64,000 nucleotides of DNA from Amycolatopsis orientalis DSM 43388 (GCF_000411975.1 NZ_ASXG01000122.1:1-64000); one strand, 5' to 3'; shown: positions 1 to 10,961, counted from the stretch's first letter. Numbers and translations: made by a program. The notes: generated by a model from the sequence alone, not told the origin.

Positions 1-113
1 ACCGGAGCACCCGCCCCAGCATGGTCAAGATCACCCACCACCCACAAGATCACGGACAGGCCCCGCGGCGGCAACGGCTGCCAGAGAGATCCGGCCTCGC
101 TCCCGGCGCTGAT

Positions 114-600
114 GCGGCTGCTGTTGCGGGAGGCTCAGCCTCGCTGCCGTGAGCTCGCGCTGAAGTTGCTGCGGTTGCCGGGGAGATTCGGCTTCGTGAC
201 CCTGGTGCCCCGCGCTGAGCTGGCTGCGGTTGTCGGGGAGGTTCGGCGTCGCGGCTGTGAGGTCGGCGCTGAAGTTGCTGCGGTTGCCGGGGAGATTCGG
301 CTTCGTGACCCTGGTGCCCCGCGCCGAGCTGGCTGCGGTTGTCGGGGAGGTTCGGCGTCGCGGCTGTGAGGTCGGCGCTGAAGTTGCTGCGGTTACCAGG
401 GAGATTCGGCTTCGTGACCTCGTGCCCCGCGCTCGGGTGGCTGCGGTAGCCAGAGAAGCTCGGCCTCGCCGCCTTGAGATCCGCGCTGAGGGCACTGCGG
501 TTGCGAGGGGAGGCCTCGGCCCCGCTGCCCTGATCCGCGCTGAGGGCGCTGCGGCAGCCAGCGACTCGGCCCCGTGCCTTGAGACTCGCGGAAGTCGCTT
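114..600. repeat. Degenerate 54/55-bp tandem repeat array
   Basis: Units beginning with a GCTGCGGT-like word start near 168, 223, 277, 332, 386, 440, 494 and 548, so the basic unit is 54-55 bp and pairs of units form a 109-bp higher-order repeat (168, 277, 386). The first copies are nearly identical and later ones decay. Because 109 is not a multiple of three, reading frames slip from copy to copy, which argues against coding. All six frames stay open here, as expected for very GC-rich repeats. No function is known to me. Confidence 0.85.
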
Positions 601-1107
601 CGGTCGCCAAAAGGGACTCTGCCTCGCGACCGCGCCGACCGCGCTGCGCCGCGACCAGAGGGATTTCCGACTCGCTACCTCGAGACGCGCCCGAAGCCAC
701 AGCGAAAACCAAACGGCGATCCGCCCCCACCCGAGAACTCGACGACCGCGCGGACGGCACTGCAGTAGCCGGCGGCGGCTTCCGCCCGAAGCCGCTACGA
801 AACCCGGAGGAACTCTGTCCCAGCGCCGCAGAATTCCGCGGCGGAAACTGCACCCAAACCACTACGGCAGCCAAAGGGGGCTCCGCCCCCGACCCACCCG
901 GAAACCGCACCGAAGGCACCGCGGGGGTCCGGGGGGCTCGGCCCCCCGGGTACTCGGCGCCGGTGAGGAGGGAAGGTGCGGAAAGCACCGAACAGGAGAA
1001 GCCGACACCGGCGCACTCGTTTCGCCTCTCGGCGGCTAGGCGCAGTGTGGCTCCGGCCGGACCGGTATTCCACAAAGGCGGTTCTTCAGTGAGCCCGGGG
1101 GACACGA
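601..1107. other. Gene-free stretch with GC hairpins before yqgE
   Basis: No convincing gene is seen. Two strong inverted repeats occur: a 6-bp stem with a 3-nt loop at 876-890 and a perfect 9-bp stem with a 3-nt loop at 929-949. They resemble GC-rich hairpins that end transcripts in actinomycetes, although no T-run follows. Open frames crossing this segment have no plausible start or family resemblance. Confidence 0.6.
929..949. terminator. GC hairpin, possible terminator
   Basis: A perfect inverted repeat with arms at 929-937 and 941-949 and loop TCG. There is no T-tract. The gene it would serve is not visible, so a terminator role is only a suggestion. Confidence 0.35.
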
Positions 1108-1173
1108 GTGCGCCGGCTCGCTGTTCTCAACGAGGCGGGTGGTGCTGGTGTTCCCGTGCCGGGAGGATTTCCC

Positions 1174-1773
1174 GTGGCGGGTGATGGGATCATGGGTGGC
1201 GTGCCAGCGGACGCCGAGGTTGAACCGGGAACGCTCCTGGTCGCCGCACCCACGATGTTCGACCCGAACTTCAAGCGGACGGTGGTGTTCGTGATCGATC
1301 ATCGGGCGGAGGGGACGCTCGGGGTGGTCTTGAACCGGCCGTCTGATGTTCCGGTGAATGACGTCCTGCCGGGGTGGGGCGCGCATGTCGCGGAGCCGCA
1401 GTCTGTTTTTGTCGGCGGGCCGGTCGACAAGAAGACCGCGTTGTGTCTCGCCGCGTTGCGGACTGGGGAGACCGCTGCCAGCGTTCCGGGCGTGGTCGCG
1501 GTGCGGGGGCCGGTCGCGCTGGTCGATCTGGACAGCGATCCGGAAGTGCTCGTGGCCAAGGTGCGGGGCGTGCGGGTGTTCGCCGGGTACGCCGGGTGGG
1601 ATTCGGGGCAGCTCGCGGGCGAGATCGAGCGCGAGGACTGGGTGATCGTTCCCGCGTTGCCGAGCGACATTCTCGCGCCGCCGAGCCGGGATCTGTGGGG
1701 CCAGGTGCTGCGCCGCCAGGGGGTGCCGCTCGCGTTGCTGGCCACCCACCCTGGCGATTTGCAGCGGAATTAA
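1174..1773 (+). CDS. YqgE/AlgH family protein (UPF0301, DUF179)
   Basis: Belongs to the YqgE/AlgH family of small cytosolic proteins of unknown biochemical role; the mycobacterial counterpart lies near leuS and the origin, as here. Family hallmarks are GTLLVAAPTM near the start, TLGVVLNRPS, the FVGGPV turn, AGYAGWDSGQL and the closing LWGQVLRRQ block. The GTG at 1174 is preferred because GGGAGG (1161-1166) lies 7 nt upstream; ATG 1192 and GTG 1108 are in-frame alternatives. The stop overlaps the stop of the convergent SdpI-like gene by 4 bp. The family is clear; its function is not established. Confidence 0.9.
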   Translation: MAGDGIMGGVPADAEVEPGTLLVAAPTMFDPNFKRTVVFVIDHRAEGTLGVVLNRPSDVPVNDVLPGWGAHVAEPQSVFVGGPVDKKTALCLAALRTGETAASVPGVVAVRGPVALVDLDSDPEVLVAKVRGVRVFAGYAGWDSGQLAGEIEREDWVIVPALPSDILAPPSRDLWGQVLRRQGVPLALLATHPGDLQRN

Positions 1774-2189
1774 GCCTCGCTGGACTTCTGCAGGACTCCG
1801 CAGCCGCCGGAACCGCACGCGCAGCCGCTGCATCCGGCCGGGACCGGCGACGGGGCGGGCACGGTCAGTGCGGCTCGCGCGCCCATCCGGGCGCCGGCGA
1901 CCACCATCACCAGCAGGCCGAGCAGTCCGACGATCGCGGCCGCGACCAGGCCCGCGGTGGCGGGGATCGCGAGACCGGCGAGTCCGCAGACGACCGCGGC
2001 GGCGCCGCCGGCCAGGGTCGGGATTCCGGCGACCCGGTTGGCCAGTTTGAACGCCTCTTCGCTGCGCATCGAGGCTTCGGTCCGGACTCCGGCCCCGCTT
2101 GCCCGGCTCAGCCGTCCGCGCACGCCGAGGAAACCACCCCAGCCGACGACGACACCAAGGACGATCGGGACGAGCGCGATAGCGAACAC
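1770..2189 (-). CDS. SdpI-like membrane protein with Cys-rich tail
   Basis: A 139-residue membrane protein with three hydrophobic segments. The short polar link containing GVRTEASMRSEEAF and ANR matches the SdpI family (known from the Bacillus SdpC immunity protein), in which an RT...S..A..N/H block joins helices 1 and 2. The C-terminus is unusual: five cysteines among Gly and Ser (CSGCACGSGGCG) shortly before the stop, which suggests metal binding or lipid/disulfide chemistry and is not typical of the family. GTG 2189 is used; a TTG at 2219 is an alternative. A true immunity role is not implied. Confidence 0.7.
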   Translation of the reverse strand: MFAIALVPIVLGVVVGWGGFLGVRGRLSRASGAGVRTEASMRSEEAFKLANRVAGIPTLAGGAAAVVCGLAGLAIPATAGLVAAAIVGLLGLLVMVVAGARMGARAALTVPAPSPVPAGCSGCACGSGGCGVLQKSSEA

Positions 2190-2254
2190 CCTCTGAGGAT
2201 AAGCGTGACCTCGCGGCAATGTCCCGGATACCCTCGTCGGCTGTGCTACGGGCC

Positions 2255-3427
2255 ATGTCTTCGTCCACGCGAAACCGGTTGCTCGCCGCCGGGATCGCCA
2301 CCTTGTCCTTCCTCGCCCCCGGAACCGCGAACGCCGCGAACACCGCGGATGCGCCGCGTCCGGTCCGGTTGCTCGGCGAGCAGCACGTACCGCACAACCT
2401 GCCGTTCCAGGGCACCACGGTCGGCGGGCTGTCCTCGGTCGACTTCGATCCGCGCACCGGCGGGTACGTCTTCATCAGCGACGACCGGTCCGCGATCAAC
2501 CCGGCCCGCTTCTACACCGCGAAGTTCGACGTCAGCGCCAAGGGCGTGGGCCCGGTCACCTTCACCGGCACGCATCCGCTGCTGCGCCCGGACGGCACTC
2601 CCTACCCGCCGCTCGCGAAGAACGACCCGTCCGCTCCGCAGAACGAGCAGACGATCGACCCCGAGGAACTGCGCGTCGACCCGTGGAGCGGGCATTACGT
2701 CTGGTCGCAGGAAGGCGACCGGCTCGCCGACCAGCACCTGATCCAGCCGTCGATCCGCGAGGCCACCCGGGACGGGCATTACGTCCGTGACCTGCCGCTG
2801 CCCGCCGACGAACGGATGACTCCGGACGCCGGCCCGCGCCGGAACTACGTCCTCGAAGGCCTCGCCTACACCGGGTTCGGCACGCTGCTGGCCAGCGAGG
2901 TCGAGGCTCCGCTGCTGCAGGACGGACCGCCGCCCACGCCGACCTCGGGCGCGTTGTCGCGGATCACCCTGCAGAGCCGGTTCGGACCCGTGCTCGCGCA
3001 GTACGCGTACCCGCAGGAGAAGCTTTTCGCCGAGCCGAAGCCCGCCACCGGGTTCGCCGACACGGGCGTTTCCTCGATGCTCTCGGTGAACCAGGCGGAC
3101 CCGACCAAATTCCTGATGATGGAGCGGTCCTTCGTCACCGGCGTCGGCAACAAGGTGCGCATCTTCGAGATCGACACCACCGGTGCGACGAACGTCCTCC
3201 ACACGCGATCGCTGAAAGACGCGAAGGACGTCAAGCCGGTCAAGAAGAAGCTGCTCGCCGACCTCTCCGACCTGCCGCTTTCCACTGTGGACAACATCGA
3301 GGGGATGACGTGGGGTCCGGCGCTGCCGTCCGGGGAGCGCAGTCTCGTGCTCGTGAGCGACAACAACTTCTCCGCGACGCAGGTCACCCAGGTCGTCGCT
3401 TTGGCGGTCCCGTCGGAACGGCTTTGA
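2255..3427 (+). CDS. Secreted esterase-like phytase-family protein
   Basis: A signal peptide (polar start, hydrophobic LLAAGIATLSFLA, cleavage after GTANA) is followed by a single beta-propeller-like domain of the 'esterase-like activity of phytase' family (PF13449 type). Supporting segments are LSSVDFDPRTGGYVFISDD near the N-terminus, DPEELRVDPWSGHYVWSQEGD in the middle and DNIEGMTWG followed by LVLVSDNNF near the end; Asp/Glu-rich blade loops probably bind metal. Substrate unknown. ATG 2255 gives a compact signal peptide; ATG 2219 is in frame but adds 12 residues. The gene is divergent from the SdpI-like gene and leads into the leuS leader. Confidence 0.8.
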   Translation: MSSSTRNRLLAAGIATLSFLAPGTANAANTADAPRPVRLLGEQHVPHNLPFQGTTVGGLSSVDFDPRTGGYVFISDDRSAINPARFYTAKFDVSAKGVGPVTFTGTHPLLRPDGTPYPPLAKNDPSAPQNEQTIDPEELRVDPWSGHYVWSQEGDRLADQHLIQPSIREATRDGHYVRDLPLPADERMTPDAGPRRNYVLEGLAYTGFGTLLASEVEAPLLQDGPPPTPTSGALSRITLQSRFGPVLAQYAYPQEKLFAEPKPATGFADTGVSSMLSVNQADPTKFLMMERSFVTGVGNKVRIFEIDTTGATNVLHTRSLKDAKDVKPVKKKLLADLSDLPLSTVDNIEGMTWGPALPSGERSLVLVSDNNFSATQVTQVVALAVPSERL

Positions 3428-3436
3428 CCAGGGCGT

Positions 3437-3442
3437 TACGAT
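3437..3442 (+). promoter_or_regulatory. Candidate -10 element for leuS leader
   Basis: The hexamer TACGAT sits 6 nt before a GTG that opens a short leucine-rich frame. This spacing would place the transcript start at or next to the GTG, giving a leaderless transcript. No good -35 is visible. Inferred from spacing only. Confidence 0.45.
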
Positions 3443-3448
3443 GAGTGC

Positions 3449-3487
3449 GTGAACACGGCTCGGCTGCTCCTTGGCCTGCCGCGCTGA
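3449..3487 (+). CDS. Putative leucine-rich leader peptide of leuS
   Basis: A 12-codon frame reads MNTARLLLGLPR and stop, with four leucines among codons 6-10 (CTG CTC CTT, then CTG after one Gly). It lies about 100 nt upstream of leucyl-tRNA synthetase, in line with peptide-sensed attenuation of an aminoacyl-tRNA synthetase. A -10-like TACGAT lies 6 nt upstream, so translation could be leaderless. The 3' half of the frame and its stop codon form one arm of a hairpin. Peptides this short arise by chance; the Leu cluster, location and following RNA structures are the reasons for reporting it. Confidence 0.45.
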   Translation: MNTARLLLGLPR

Positions 3488-3568
3488 CCTGGCCCGATGA
3501 CCGGCTCGGCGCGGCGACCCCTCATGCCTTCTGGCTGGGGGGTCGAGTTGTTTCTGGAGTGGCTCGAC
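3479..3568 (+). promoter_or_regulatory. Possible leuS attenuator (competing hairpins)
   Basis: Three inverted repeats follow in order. Arms 3479-3487 and 3506-3514 pair over 9 bp (one G-U) and include the leader stop codon. Arms 3515-3521 and 3539-3545 pair over 7 bp. Arms 3542-3547 and 3563-3568 pair over 6 bp, sharing bases 3542-3545 with the previous hairpin, so the last two exclude each other. The ribosome site GGAGG (3571-3575) follows directly. A second small frame (ATG 3524 to TGA 3598) overlaps the leuS start. No T-box consensus is seen. Confidence 0.4.
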
Positions 3569-3584
3569 ACGGAGGAAGACGGCG

Positions 3585-6473
<2,889 letters not shown>

Positions 6474-6484
6474 AAAAGCGCGTT

Positions 6485-6511
6485 CCGGCCCGGGAGCCGA
6501 TCCCGGGCCGG
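6485..6511. terminator. Terminator hairpin downstream of leuS
   Basis: A perfect 11-bp stem (6485-6495 with 6501-6511) and a 5-nt loop begin 11 nt after the leuS stop. There is no T-run, which is common in high-GC terminators. The right arm overlaps the start of the -10 of the next gene. Confidence 0.6.
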
Positions 6512-6524
6512 TACTGTGCTTTCC

Positions 6525-7154
6525 GTGCGTAACCGTGCGATCACCGCGATAGTTGTCGTCGCGGCGGCAGTGCTTGCCGGGTGCGCCGTCGCGCCCGCTC
6601 CGCCGCCGGGGAAACCCGCGCCGCGGCTGCCGGCGGATTCGATCGCTTACGACACGCTGCCGGTCATCACGAGCCGGCCGAAGCTGTTCCCCGGCGACTG
6701 TTCGCAGTTCGAGAAGGACCCGCGGTTGCTGGGCGCCCTCGGCGGCAGTTCGCCGATGTACGACCCGTACGCCAAGGCGTGCATCATGAAGCGGTCGGCG
6801 GGCACCCAGGTCGAGGTCGGCTCGATGGACCCGGACCAGCGCATCCCGGAGCCGTGGCCCGGCTGGTGGAAGGCCTACGACTACAGCGTCTACCACTTCC
6901 GCCGAATCCTGGTGCTGGACCGCTACTACGCGGTTTCCCAGCTCGACAGGTACGGCTGCCTGATCGCGGTGAATACCGGTTCGCTGCAGGTGGTCACCGT
7001 CCGGGTCGGTGCCGAACCAGGCCAAGGTCCCATCCCCGGCGACAACGTCGACGTCGATCGCCAGACCGCTCAGCGATTCTGCCCGGACGCGCAGAAGGCC
7101 ACCGAGGACTACCTGAACGCGGTCGACCCCGGCGGCGGCTCGCTGGCCGGCTGA
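6525..7154 (+). CDS. Exported lipoprotein, unknown function
   Basis: A lipoprotein of 209 residues: basic N-terminus (VRNRAI), hydrophobic helix, and lipobox LAGC, so it should be diacylated and anchored outside the membrane. The rest is rich in Pro and Trp with four further cysteines that could form disulfides; it loosely recalls actinobacterial DUF3558-type lipoproteins but I cannot place it firmly. GTG 6525 is chosen because TACTGT (6512-6517) lies 7 nt upstream, which suggests a leaderless transcript. The last 25 codons belong to a 191-bp tandem duplication shared with the convergent transporter gene. Confidence 0.8.
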   Translation: MRNRAITAIVVVAAAVLAGCAVAPAPPPGKPAPRLPADSIAYDTLPVITSRPKLFPGDCSQFEKDPRLLGALGGSSPMYDPYAKACIMKRSAGTQVEVGSMDPDQRIPEPWPGWWKAYDYSVYHFRRILVLDRYYAVSQLDRYGCLIAVNTGSLQVVTVRVGAEPGQGPIPGDNVDVDRQTAQRFCPDAQKATEDYLNAVDPGGGSLAG

Positions 7155-7161
7155 CCCGGGG

Positions 7162-7268
7162 TCACGCCGCCTCTCGGGTGCCCGCCCGCCAGATCGCGAC
7201 CCCGGCCAGGCCGATCCATCCCACGAGCGACGTGGTCAGCGCGACCGGGCCGTGCTTGGCGATCCCGG
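7162..7268 (-). pseudogene. Orphan 3' fragment of ABC permease
   Basis: Extra copy of the last 35 codons of the permease gene at 7353-8120, generated by the 191-bp duplication. It has no start or promoter of its own. Confidence 0.85.
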
Positions 7269-7345
7269 TCTGCCCGGACGCGCAGAAGGCCACCGAGGAC
7301 TACCTGAACGCGGTCGACCCCGGCGGCGGCTCGCTGGCCGGCTGA
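7269..7345 (+). pseudogene. Orphan 3' fragment of lipoprotein gene
   Basis: Extra copy of the last 25 codons and the stop of the lipoprotein gene at 6525-7154, created by the same duplication. Confidence 0.85.
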
Positions 7346-7352
7346 GGCGGGG

Positions 7353-8120
7353 TCACGCCGCCTCTCGGGTGCCCGCCCGCCAGATCGCGACCCCGGCCAG
7401 GCCGATCCATCCCACGAGCGACGTGGTCAGCGCGACCGGTCCGTGCTTGGCGATCCCGGCGAGCTGCCGCGCGGGCTCGGCCGGATCGAACCATCCCGCG
7501 TAGTCGACGCTGCTCTGCAGGAACACCAGCAGCAGCGACAGCAGGACGTAGGCGGTGATCGCTCCGGCGGTGTTGGGAATCAGCCAGCCGACGGTGACCG
7601 CGAACAGGGTGAGGCAGAACCCGCCGAGCAGAATCGTCCCGGCCATCGCGCCCGGCCGGACGCCGAGCAGGAACTGCGTGTCGTAGGCGTCGTACCGGCT
7701 TCGGTAGTAGGTGAAGGTCATCAGCAGGTTCAAGCCGGAAGCGATCAGCCAGACCCCGAACGCGATGGTGGCCTGAGCGAGCACGTAGCGCAGCCGCGAC
7801 GGCTGGGCGAGCAGGGTCGGCTGCGCGCTGCGGTAATGCCATTCCGCGGCGATCAGCTTCACGAGCACGACGTTCATCAGCACCGGCCCGAGCCGGAGCG
7901 TGATGAACACCGGCAGCAGCTGGTTGTCGAGCGTGTAGTCGTGCGTCCCGCCCTGCAAGAACAGCAGCGACAGCGTCACCAGCAGGACCGGTGCGGAGAT
8001 CACGAGGATTTTGTCCGCCGCCGTCGCGGTCATCTTCCGCAGCTCGACGCCCACCAGGGTGCCGAACGAAGCGCGCCGCTGAGCGGGGGCCTGCCAGGCA
8101 GGCGCCTGCGCGGGAATCAT
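7353..8120 (-). CDS. ABC exporter permease (ABC-2 type)
   Basis: A 255-residue integral membrane protein with about six hydrophobic helices and a soluble N-terminus. It contains the 'AAEWHYRSAQPTLLAQPSR' stretch typical of small ABC-2 permeases in which the helix before TM3 follows a W..R.A....L..P.R pattern. It probably pairs with the ATPase encoded just upstream: the ATG at 8120 overlaps the ATPase stop as ATGA, so translation is coupled. Substrate unknown; such pairs often export lipids, peptides or antibiotics. Its 3' end carries the 191-bp duplication. Confidence 0.85.
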   Translation of the reverse strand: MIPAQAPAWQAPAQRRASFGTLVGVELRKMTATAADKILVISAPVLLVTLSLLFLQGGTHDYTLDNQLLPVFITLRLGPVLMNVVLVKLIAAEWHYRSAQPTLLAQPSRLRYVLAQATIAFGVWLIASGLNLLMTFTYYRSRYDAYDTQFLLGVRPGAMAGTILLGGFCLTLFAVTVGWLIPNTAGAITAYVLLSLLLVFLQSSVDYAGWFDPAEPARQLAGIAKHGPVALTTSLVGWIGLAGVAIWRAGTREAA

Positions 8121-8992
8121 CGGGCTCCTCCAGTGAGCTGGAAGAAAAGCTCTTCCAGGTTCTGCTGTTCCTCGCGCAGCTCCAGCACCTGCACGCGGGC
8201 GCTGAACGCGAGGTCGGACACCTGCCTCAGCGGGGCGGCGACGGATACCCCGTCCGCGCTGGTCTGCCGCAGTTCGAGCCGGGCGTTGCGCAATGCGGAG
8301 GTCAGCCGGGGCAGGTCGGTGGTGCGGATGAGCGTGCGGGCCGGTCCGGCGAAGCTCTCCAGCGGACCGTCGGCGACGACGCGGCCCTGGCCGATCATCA
8401 CCACGCGGTCCGCGGTCTGGTCCACTTCGGACAGTACGTGGCTGGACAGCAGCACGGTGCCGCCCCGCTGGGCGTGCCCGCGCAGCAACTGCCGGGTGGA
8501 GCGGATGCCGTCCGGGTCGAGGCCGTTGATCGGTTCGTCGAGGATCAGCACCGGCGGATCGCACAGCACCGCCTGCGCGAGGCCGAGCCGCTGCCGCATG
8601 CCAAGGCTGTACTTGCCGATCCGCCGGTTCGCCGCGTCGGCGAGGCCGACCTGCGCGAGCACCTGGTCCACCCGGGCGGCGGGCAGCCGCATCAGTTTCG
8701 CGGCGTTGAGCAGGTGGTGCCTGCCGGTGCGGCCGGGATGCACGGCGGACGCGTCGAGCAGCACGCCCGCGACGTGCGCCGGGTTGGGCCATTCGCCGAA
8801 GCGGCGCCCGGCGATGGTCGCGGTGCCGGACGTCGGCGTGGTCAGACCGCAGATCATCCGCAGCGTGGTCGATTTGCCCGCGCCGTTCGGGCCGAGAAAC
8901 GCGGTCACCGTGCCCGGCGCCAGGCTGAACGACACGGTGTCGACCACGCGGCGCTGGCCGTAGACCTTCACCAGCTTTTGGACGTGCAGCAA
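8117..8992 (-). CDS. ABC transporter ATP-binding protein
   Basis: A 291-residue ATPase energising the permease encoded immediately downstream. Walker A is GPNGAGKST (residues 34-42), the signature is YSLGMRQRL (about 128-136), Walker B is VLILDEP (148-154) and the switch histidine is in LLSSHVLSE. The ~70 residues after the nucleotide-binding core form a small regulatory extension, as in DrrA/CcmA-type exporter ATPases. Start is TTG 8992, supported by a GGGAGGGGG tract 8 nt upstream. Exporter class is clear; cargo is not. Confidence 0.93.
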   Translation of the reverse strand: MLHVQKLVKVYGQRRVVDTVSFSLAPGTVTAFLGPNGAGKSTTLRMICGLTTPTSGTATIAGRRFGEWPNPAHVAGVLLDASAVHPGRTGRHHLLNAAKLMRLPAARVDQVLAQVGLADAANRRIGKYSLGMRQRLGLAQAVLCDPPVLILDEPINGLDPDGIRSTRQLLRGHAQRGGTVLLSSHVLSEVDQTADRVVMIGQGRVVADGPLESFAGPARTLIRTTDLPRLTSALRNARLELRQTSADGVSVAAPLRQVSDLAFSARVQVLELREEQQNLEELFFQLTGGAR

Positions 8993-9146
8993 CCCGTCCC
9001 CCTCCCCCGTTCTCCCGCTGGCAGGAGTTTGTCACACGCTGTGCCCGTCCGGGTGCGGAACCGGACTGTCACGGCCGAAAGACGCCAGCCTCGCCCGTCG
9101 GTCGGCGCTTCGATGGTTGAAAGCGAAACAAACGGAAAGGACGGAC

Positions 9147-9884
9147 ATGAACCTCGACGGCAAAGTGGCGCTGGTGACCGGCGGGAGCCGCGGAATCGGT
9201 GCGGCGACAGCACTGCGGCTCGCCGAGGCTGGGGCGGACGTGGTGCTCACCTACGCGGTGAACGCCGAGCAGGCGGCGGAAGTGGTCGACCGGATCAAGG
9301 CGCTCGGGCGACGGGCACTCGCCGTGGGTGCGGACAACGCGGATTCGGCGGCCGTGGAGGCCGCGGTGGAAGCGGCGGTCGCCGAGTTCGGACGGCTGGA
9401 CGTACTGGTCAACAACGCGGGCGTCGGTTTCGTCGGGCCGCTGGAGCAGACCGGGATGGACGACGTCGACCGCGTGCTCGCGGTGAACGTGCGCGGCGTG
9501 CTGGCCGCGACCAAGGCGGCGGCCAAGCACCTCGGGGAAGGCGGCCGGGTGATCACGATCGGCAGCTGCGTGACCGATCGCGTGCCGGGTCCGGGAATGG
9601 TGCTGTACGCGGTCAGCAAGTCCGCGATGGTCGGGCTGACCAAGGCGCTGGCCCGCGAATTGGCGGCGAACGGCGTGACGGTGAACCTGGTGCACCCGGG
9701 GCCGACCGACACCGAGATGAACCCGGCCGACGGCCCGTACGCGGCGGACCAGGCGTCCATGACCGCGGTCGGCCGCTACGGCAAGCCCGCGGAAGTGGCC
9801 GACACGGTGGCCTTCCTGGCCTCGCCGGCGAGCGCGTACGTGACCGGCTCGACCATTTCGGTCGACGGCGGCCACGCGGCCTAA
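9147..9884 (+). CDS. SDR family oxidoreductase (FabG-like)
   Basis: A classical short-chain dehydrogenase of 245 residues. Cofactor motif TGGSRGIG lies near residue 12, the NNAG motif near residue 88, catalytic Ser in IGSCV and the YAVSK pair follow, and it ends VTGSTISVDGGHAA as FabG-like enzymes do. Substrate unknown. ATG 9147 is used because GGAAAGGA sits 5 nt upstream; an in-frame ATG 30 bases earlier lacks a ribosome site. The stop overlaps by 4 bp the stop of the convergent TetR gene, and the two may form a regulator/target pair. Confidence 0.93.
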   Translation: MNLDGKVALVTGGSRGIGAATALRLAEAGADVVLTYAVNAEQAAEVVDRIKALGRRALAVGADNADSAAVEAAVEAAVAEFGRLDVLVNNAGVGFVGPLEQTGMDDVDRVLAVNVRGVLAATKAAAKHLGEGGRVITIGSCVTDRVPGPGMVLYAVSKSAMVGLTKALARELAANGVTVNLVHPGPTDTEMNPADGPYAADQASMTAVGRYGKPAEVADTVAFLASPASAYVTGSTISVDGGHAA

Positions 9885-10618
9885 TCGGTGTACAGGCCGA
9901 CGTCGCGGGCGAGGTCGGTGAGCATGGCCTCGAACAGCACGTCCGGTTTGGAGACCGGGATCGGGTAATTGCCGAACACCTCGAGGGTCACGTGGCCGTA
10001 GAGCCGCGCCCAGAAGGTGATCATCAGGTAGGTGAGCCCGAGGTCCAGCTTCTCCGGCGGGATCTCCCGCCCGGACTCCTTGAGCACCGTGAGCAGGTCT
10101 TCCTGGAACGCGGTGAGGTCGTCGCGGAGCTCGGGCGGGACCACGTCGTTCGGCGGCATGACCAGGTCGTGCTGGGCGAGCACGTGCCCGGCCGCGGCGA
10201 GGAAGATGCGGCCGAACGGCTCGTCGAGCCTGCGCAGCGCGCTCCCGGTCGCGGTGCCGGTGGCCCCGGTCGGCGACGCGAACACCAGGGTGAACTCCTT
10301 GGTGTGCGTCAGCGCCCAGCGGCGGAACCCCTTGCAGATCTGGAACAGCTGCAGCAGGCCCTCGTCCTTCAGCTCCGCGATGTCCTCGGCGATTTCGGCG
10401 GCGAGGTCGGTGCAGACGTCGAGGCGGAGGTTTTCCAGCAGGTCGTCGCGGGATTCGTAGTAGCGGTACAGAGCCGGTGCGGTGATCCCCAGCTCGCGGG
10501 CGATGGCCCGCAGCGTGACGGCCTCCGGGCCCTGGCCTACCAGCAGGTTCCGCGCGGTCCGGCGGATGTCGGATTCGGTAGCCGCTCGCGCGCGACCCCT
10601 GCGTGTGGGGCTGCTCAT
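9881..10618 (-). CDS. TetR/AcrR family transcriptional regulator
   Basis: A 245-residue one-component repressor. The N-terminal helix-turn-helix is recognisable from LLVGQGPEAVTLRAIARELGI and APALYRYYESRDDLL (residues 26-60). The longer-than-usual C-terminal ligand domain (WPEWA..Y-less type with RWALTHTKEFTLVFASP) resembles the TetR_C_33/WHG group. TAGACT (10625-10630 on the complement) lies 6 nt before the ATG, suggesting a leaderless, probably autoregulated transcript. It converges on the SDR gene. Ligand unknown. Confidence 0.92.
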   Translation of the reverse strand: MSSPTRRGRARAATESDIRRTARNLLVGQGPEAVTLRAIARELGITAPALYRYYESRDDLLENLRLDVCTDLAAEIAEDIAELKDEGLLQLFQICKGFRRWALTHTKEFTLVFASPTGATGTATGSALRRLDEPFGRIFLAAAGHVLAQHDLVMPPNDVVPPELRDDLTAFQEDLLTVLKESGREIPPEKLDLGLTYLMITFWARLYGHVTLEVFGNYPIPVSKPDVLFEAMLTDLARDVGLYTD

Positions 10619-10961
10619 CTGGGCAGTCTAGGTGGTCTGGACACCGGTTCGACCGAACGGCGCGAGAACCGGGGCGCCGCCGACGCCGATCACTCGGGGG
10701 GCTACGTGATCGGCGCCGGCGACCCGATGCCCTCCCCGGTGCGCTTCCGGTCGGGGCAACGTCATCGGCTCAAGGCCAGTGACGCTCGAAGAAGAGCGAA
10801 GCCCGCCGCAGAAGTGACGCCTGGGGGATGCGGATCCCCCGATCGAGTGACGGACTGTCGCTGTTCCGCCTGATTGTCGCACTGAGCGCCGAGAAAGTTA
10901 CAAACGCTTTCACTTTCGGGCACATCTGGCGGAAAGGACGGGTCATGGCAGAGTGGCGGCC
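10619..10961. other. Intergenic region before rbsK with two hairpins
   Basis: No gene is supported. There is a perfect 10-bp inverted repeat (10684-10693 with 10706-10715), a 7-bp hairpin (10823-10829 with 10834-10840), and three scattered GTGACG words between about 10780 and 10860. A six-codon frame (ATG 10945, after GGAAAGGA at 10931-10938) ends with TGA overlapping ATG 10962 of rbsK and could couple translation. Confidence 0.5.
10901..10911. promoter_or_regulatory. LacI-type operator-like palindrome near rbsK
   Basis: The word AAACGCTTT at 10902-10910 resembles the central part of LacI/RbsR-family operators (a pseudo-palindrome around CG flanked by A and T runs). It lies about 50 bp before rbsK. 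No LacI-family gene is in the window, so this is tentative. Confidence 0.3.

Larger units (their letters stand above)
7078..7459. repeat. 191-bp tandem duplication across converging genes
   Basis: Two abutting copies, 7078-7268 and 7269-7459, differ at only three positions (two adjacent bases after the first stop codon and one near the right end). Each copy holds the 3' end of the lipoprotein gene and the 3' end of the converging ABC permease gene. The lipoprotein uses the stop in copy 1 and the permease the stop in copy 2, so both remain intact and the middle is redundant. Confidence 0.95.

Noticed and set aside
114..600. CRISPR array
   Set aside because: The repeats abut without unique spacers and no cas gene is seen.
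50..1105. Long open frames on both strands across the first kilobase
   Set aside because: They arise from GC-rich repeats; the 109-bp period breaks frame, no start has a ribosome site, and no family is recognised.
10628..10882. 84-codon frame on the minus strand upstream of TetR
   Set aside because: No ribosome site or family resemblance, and it crosses two hairpins and the rbsK upstream region.
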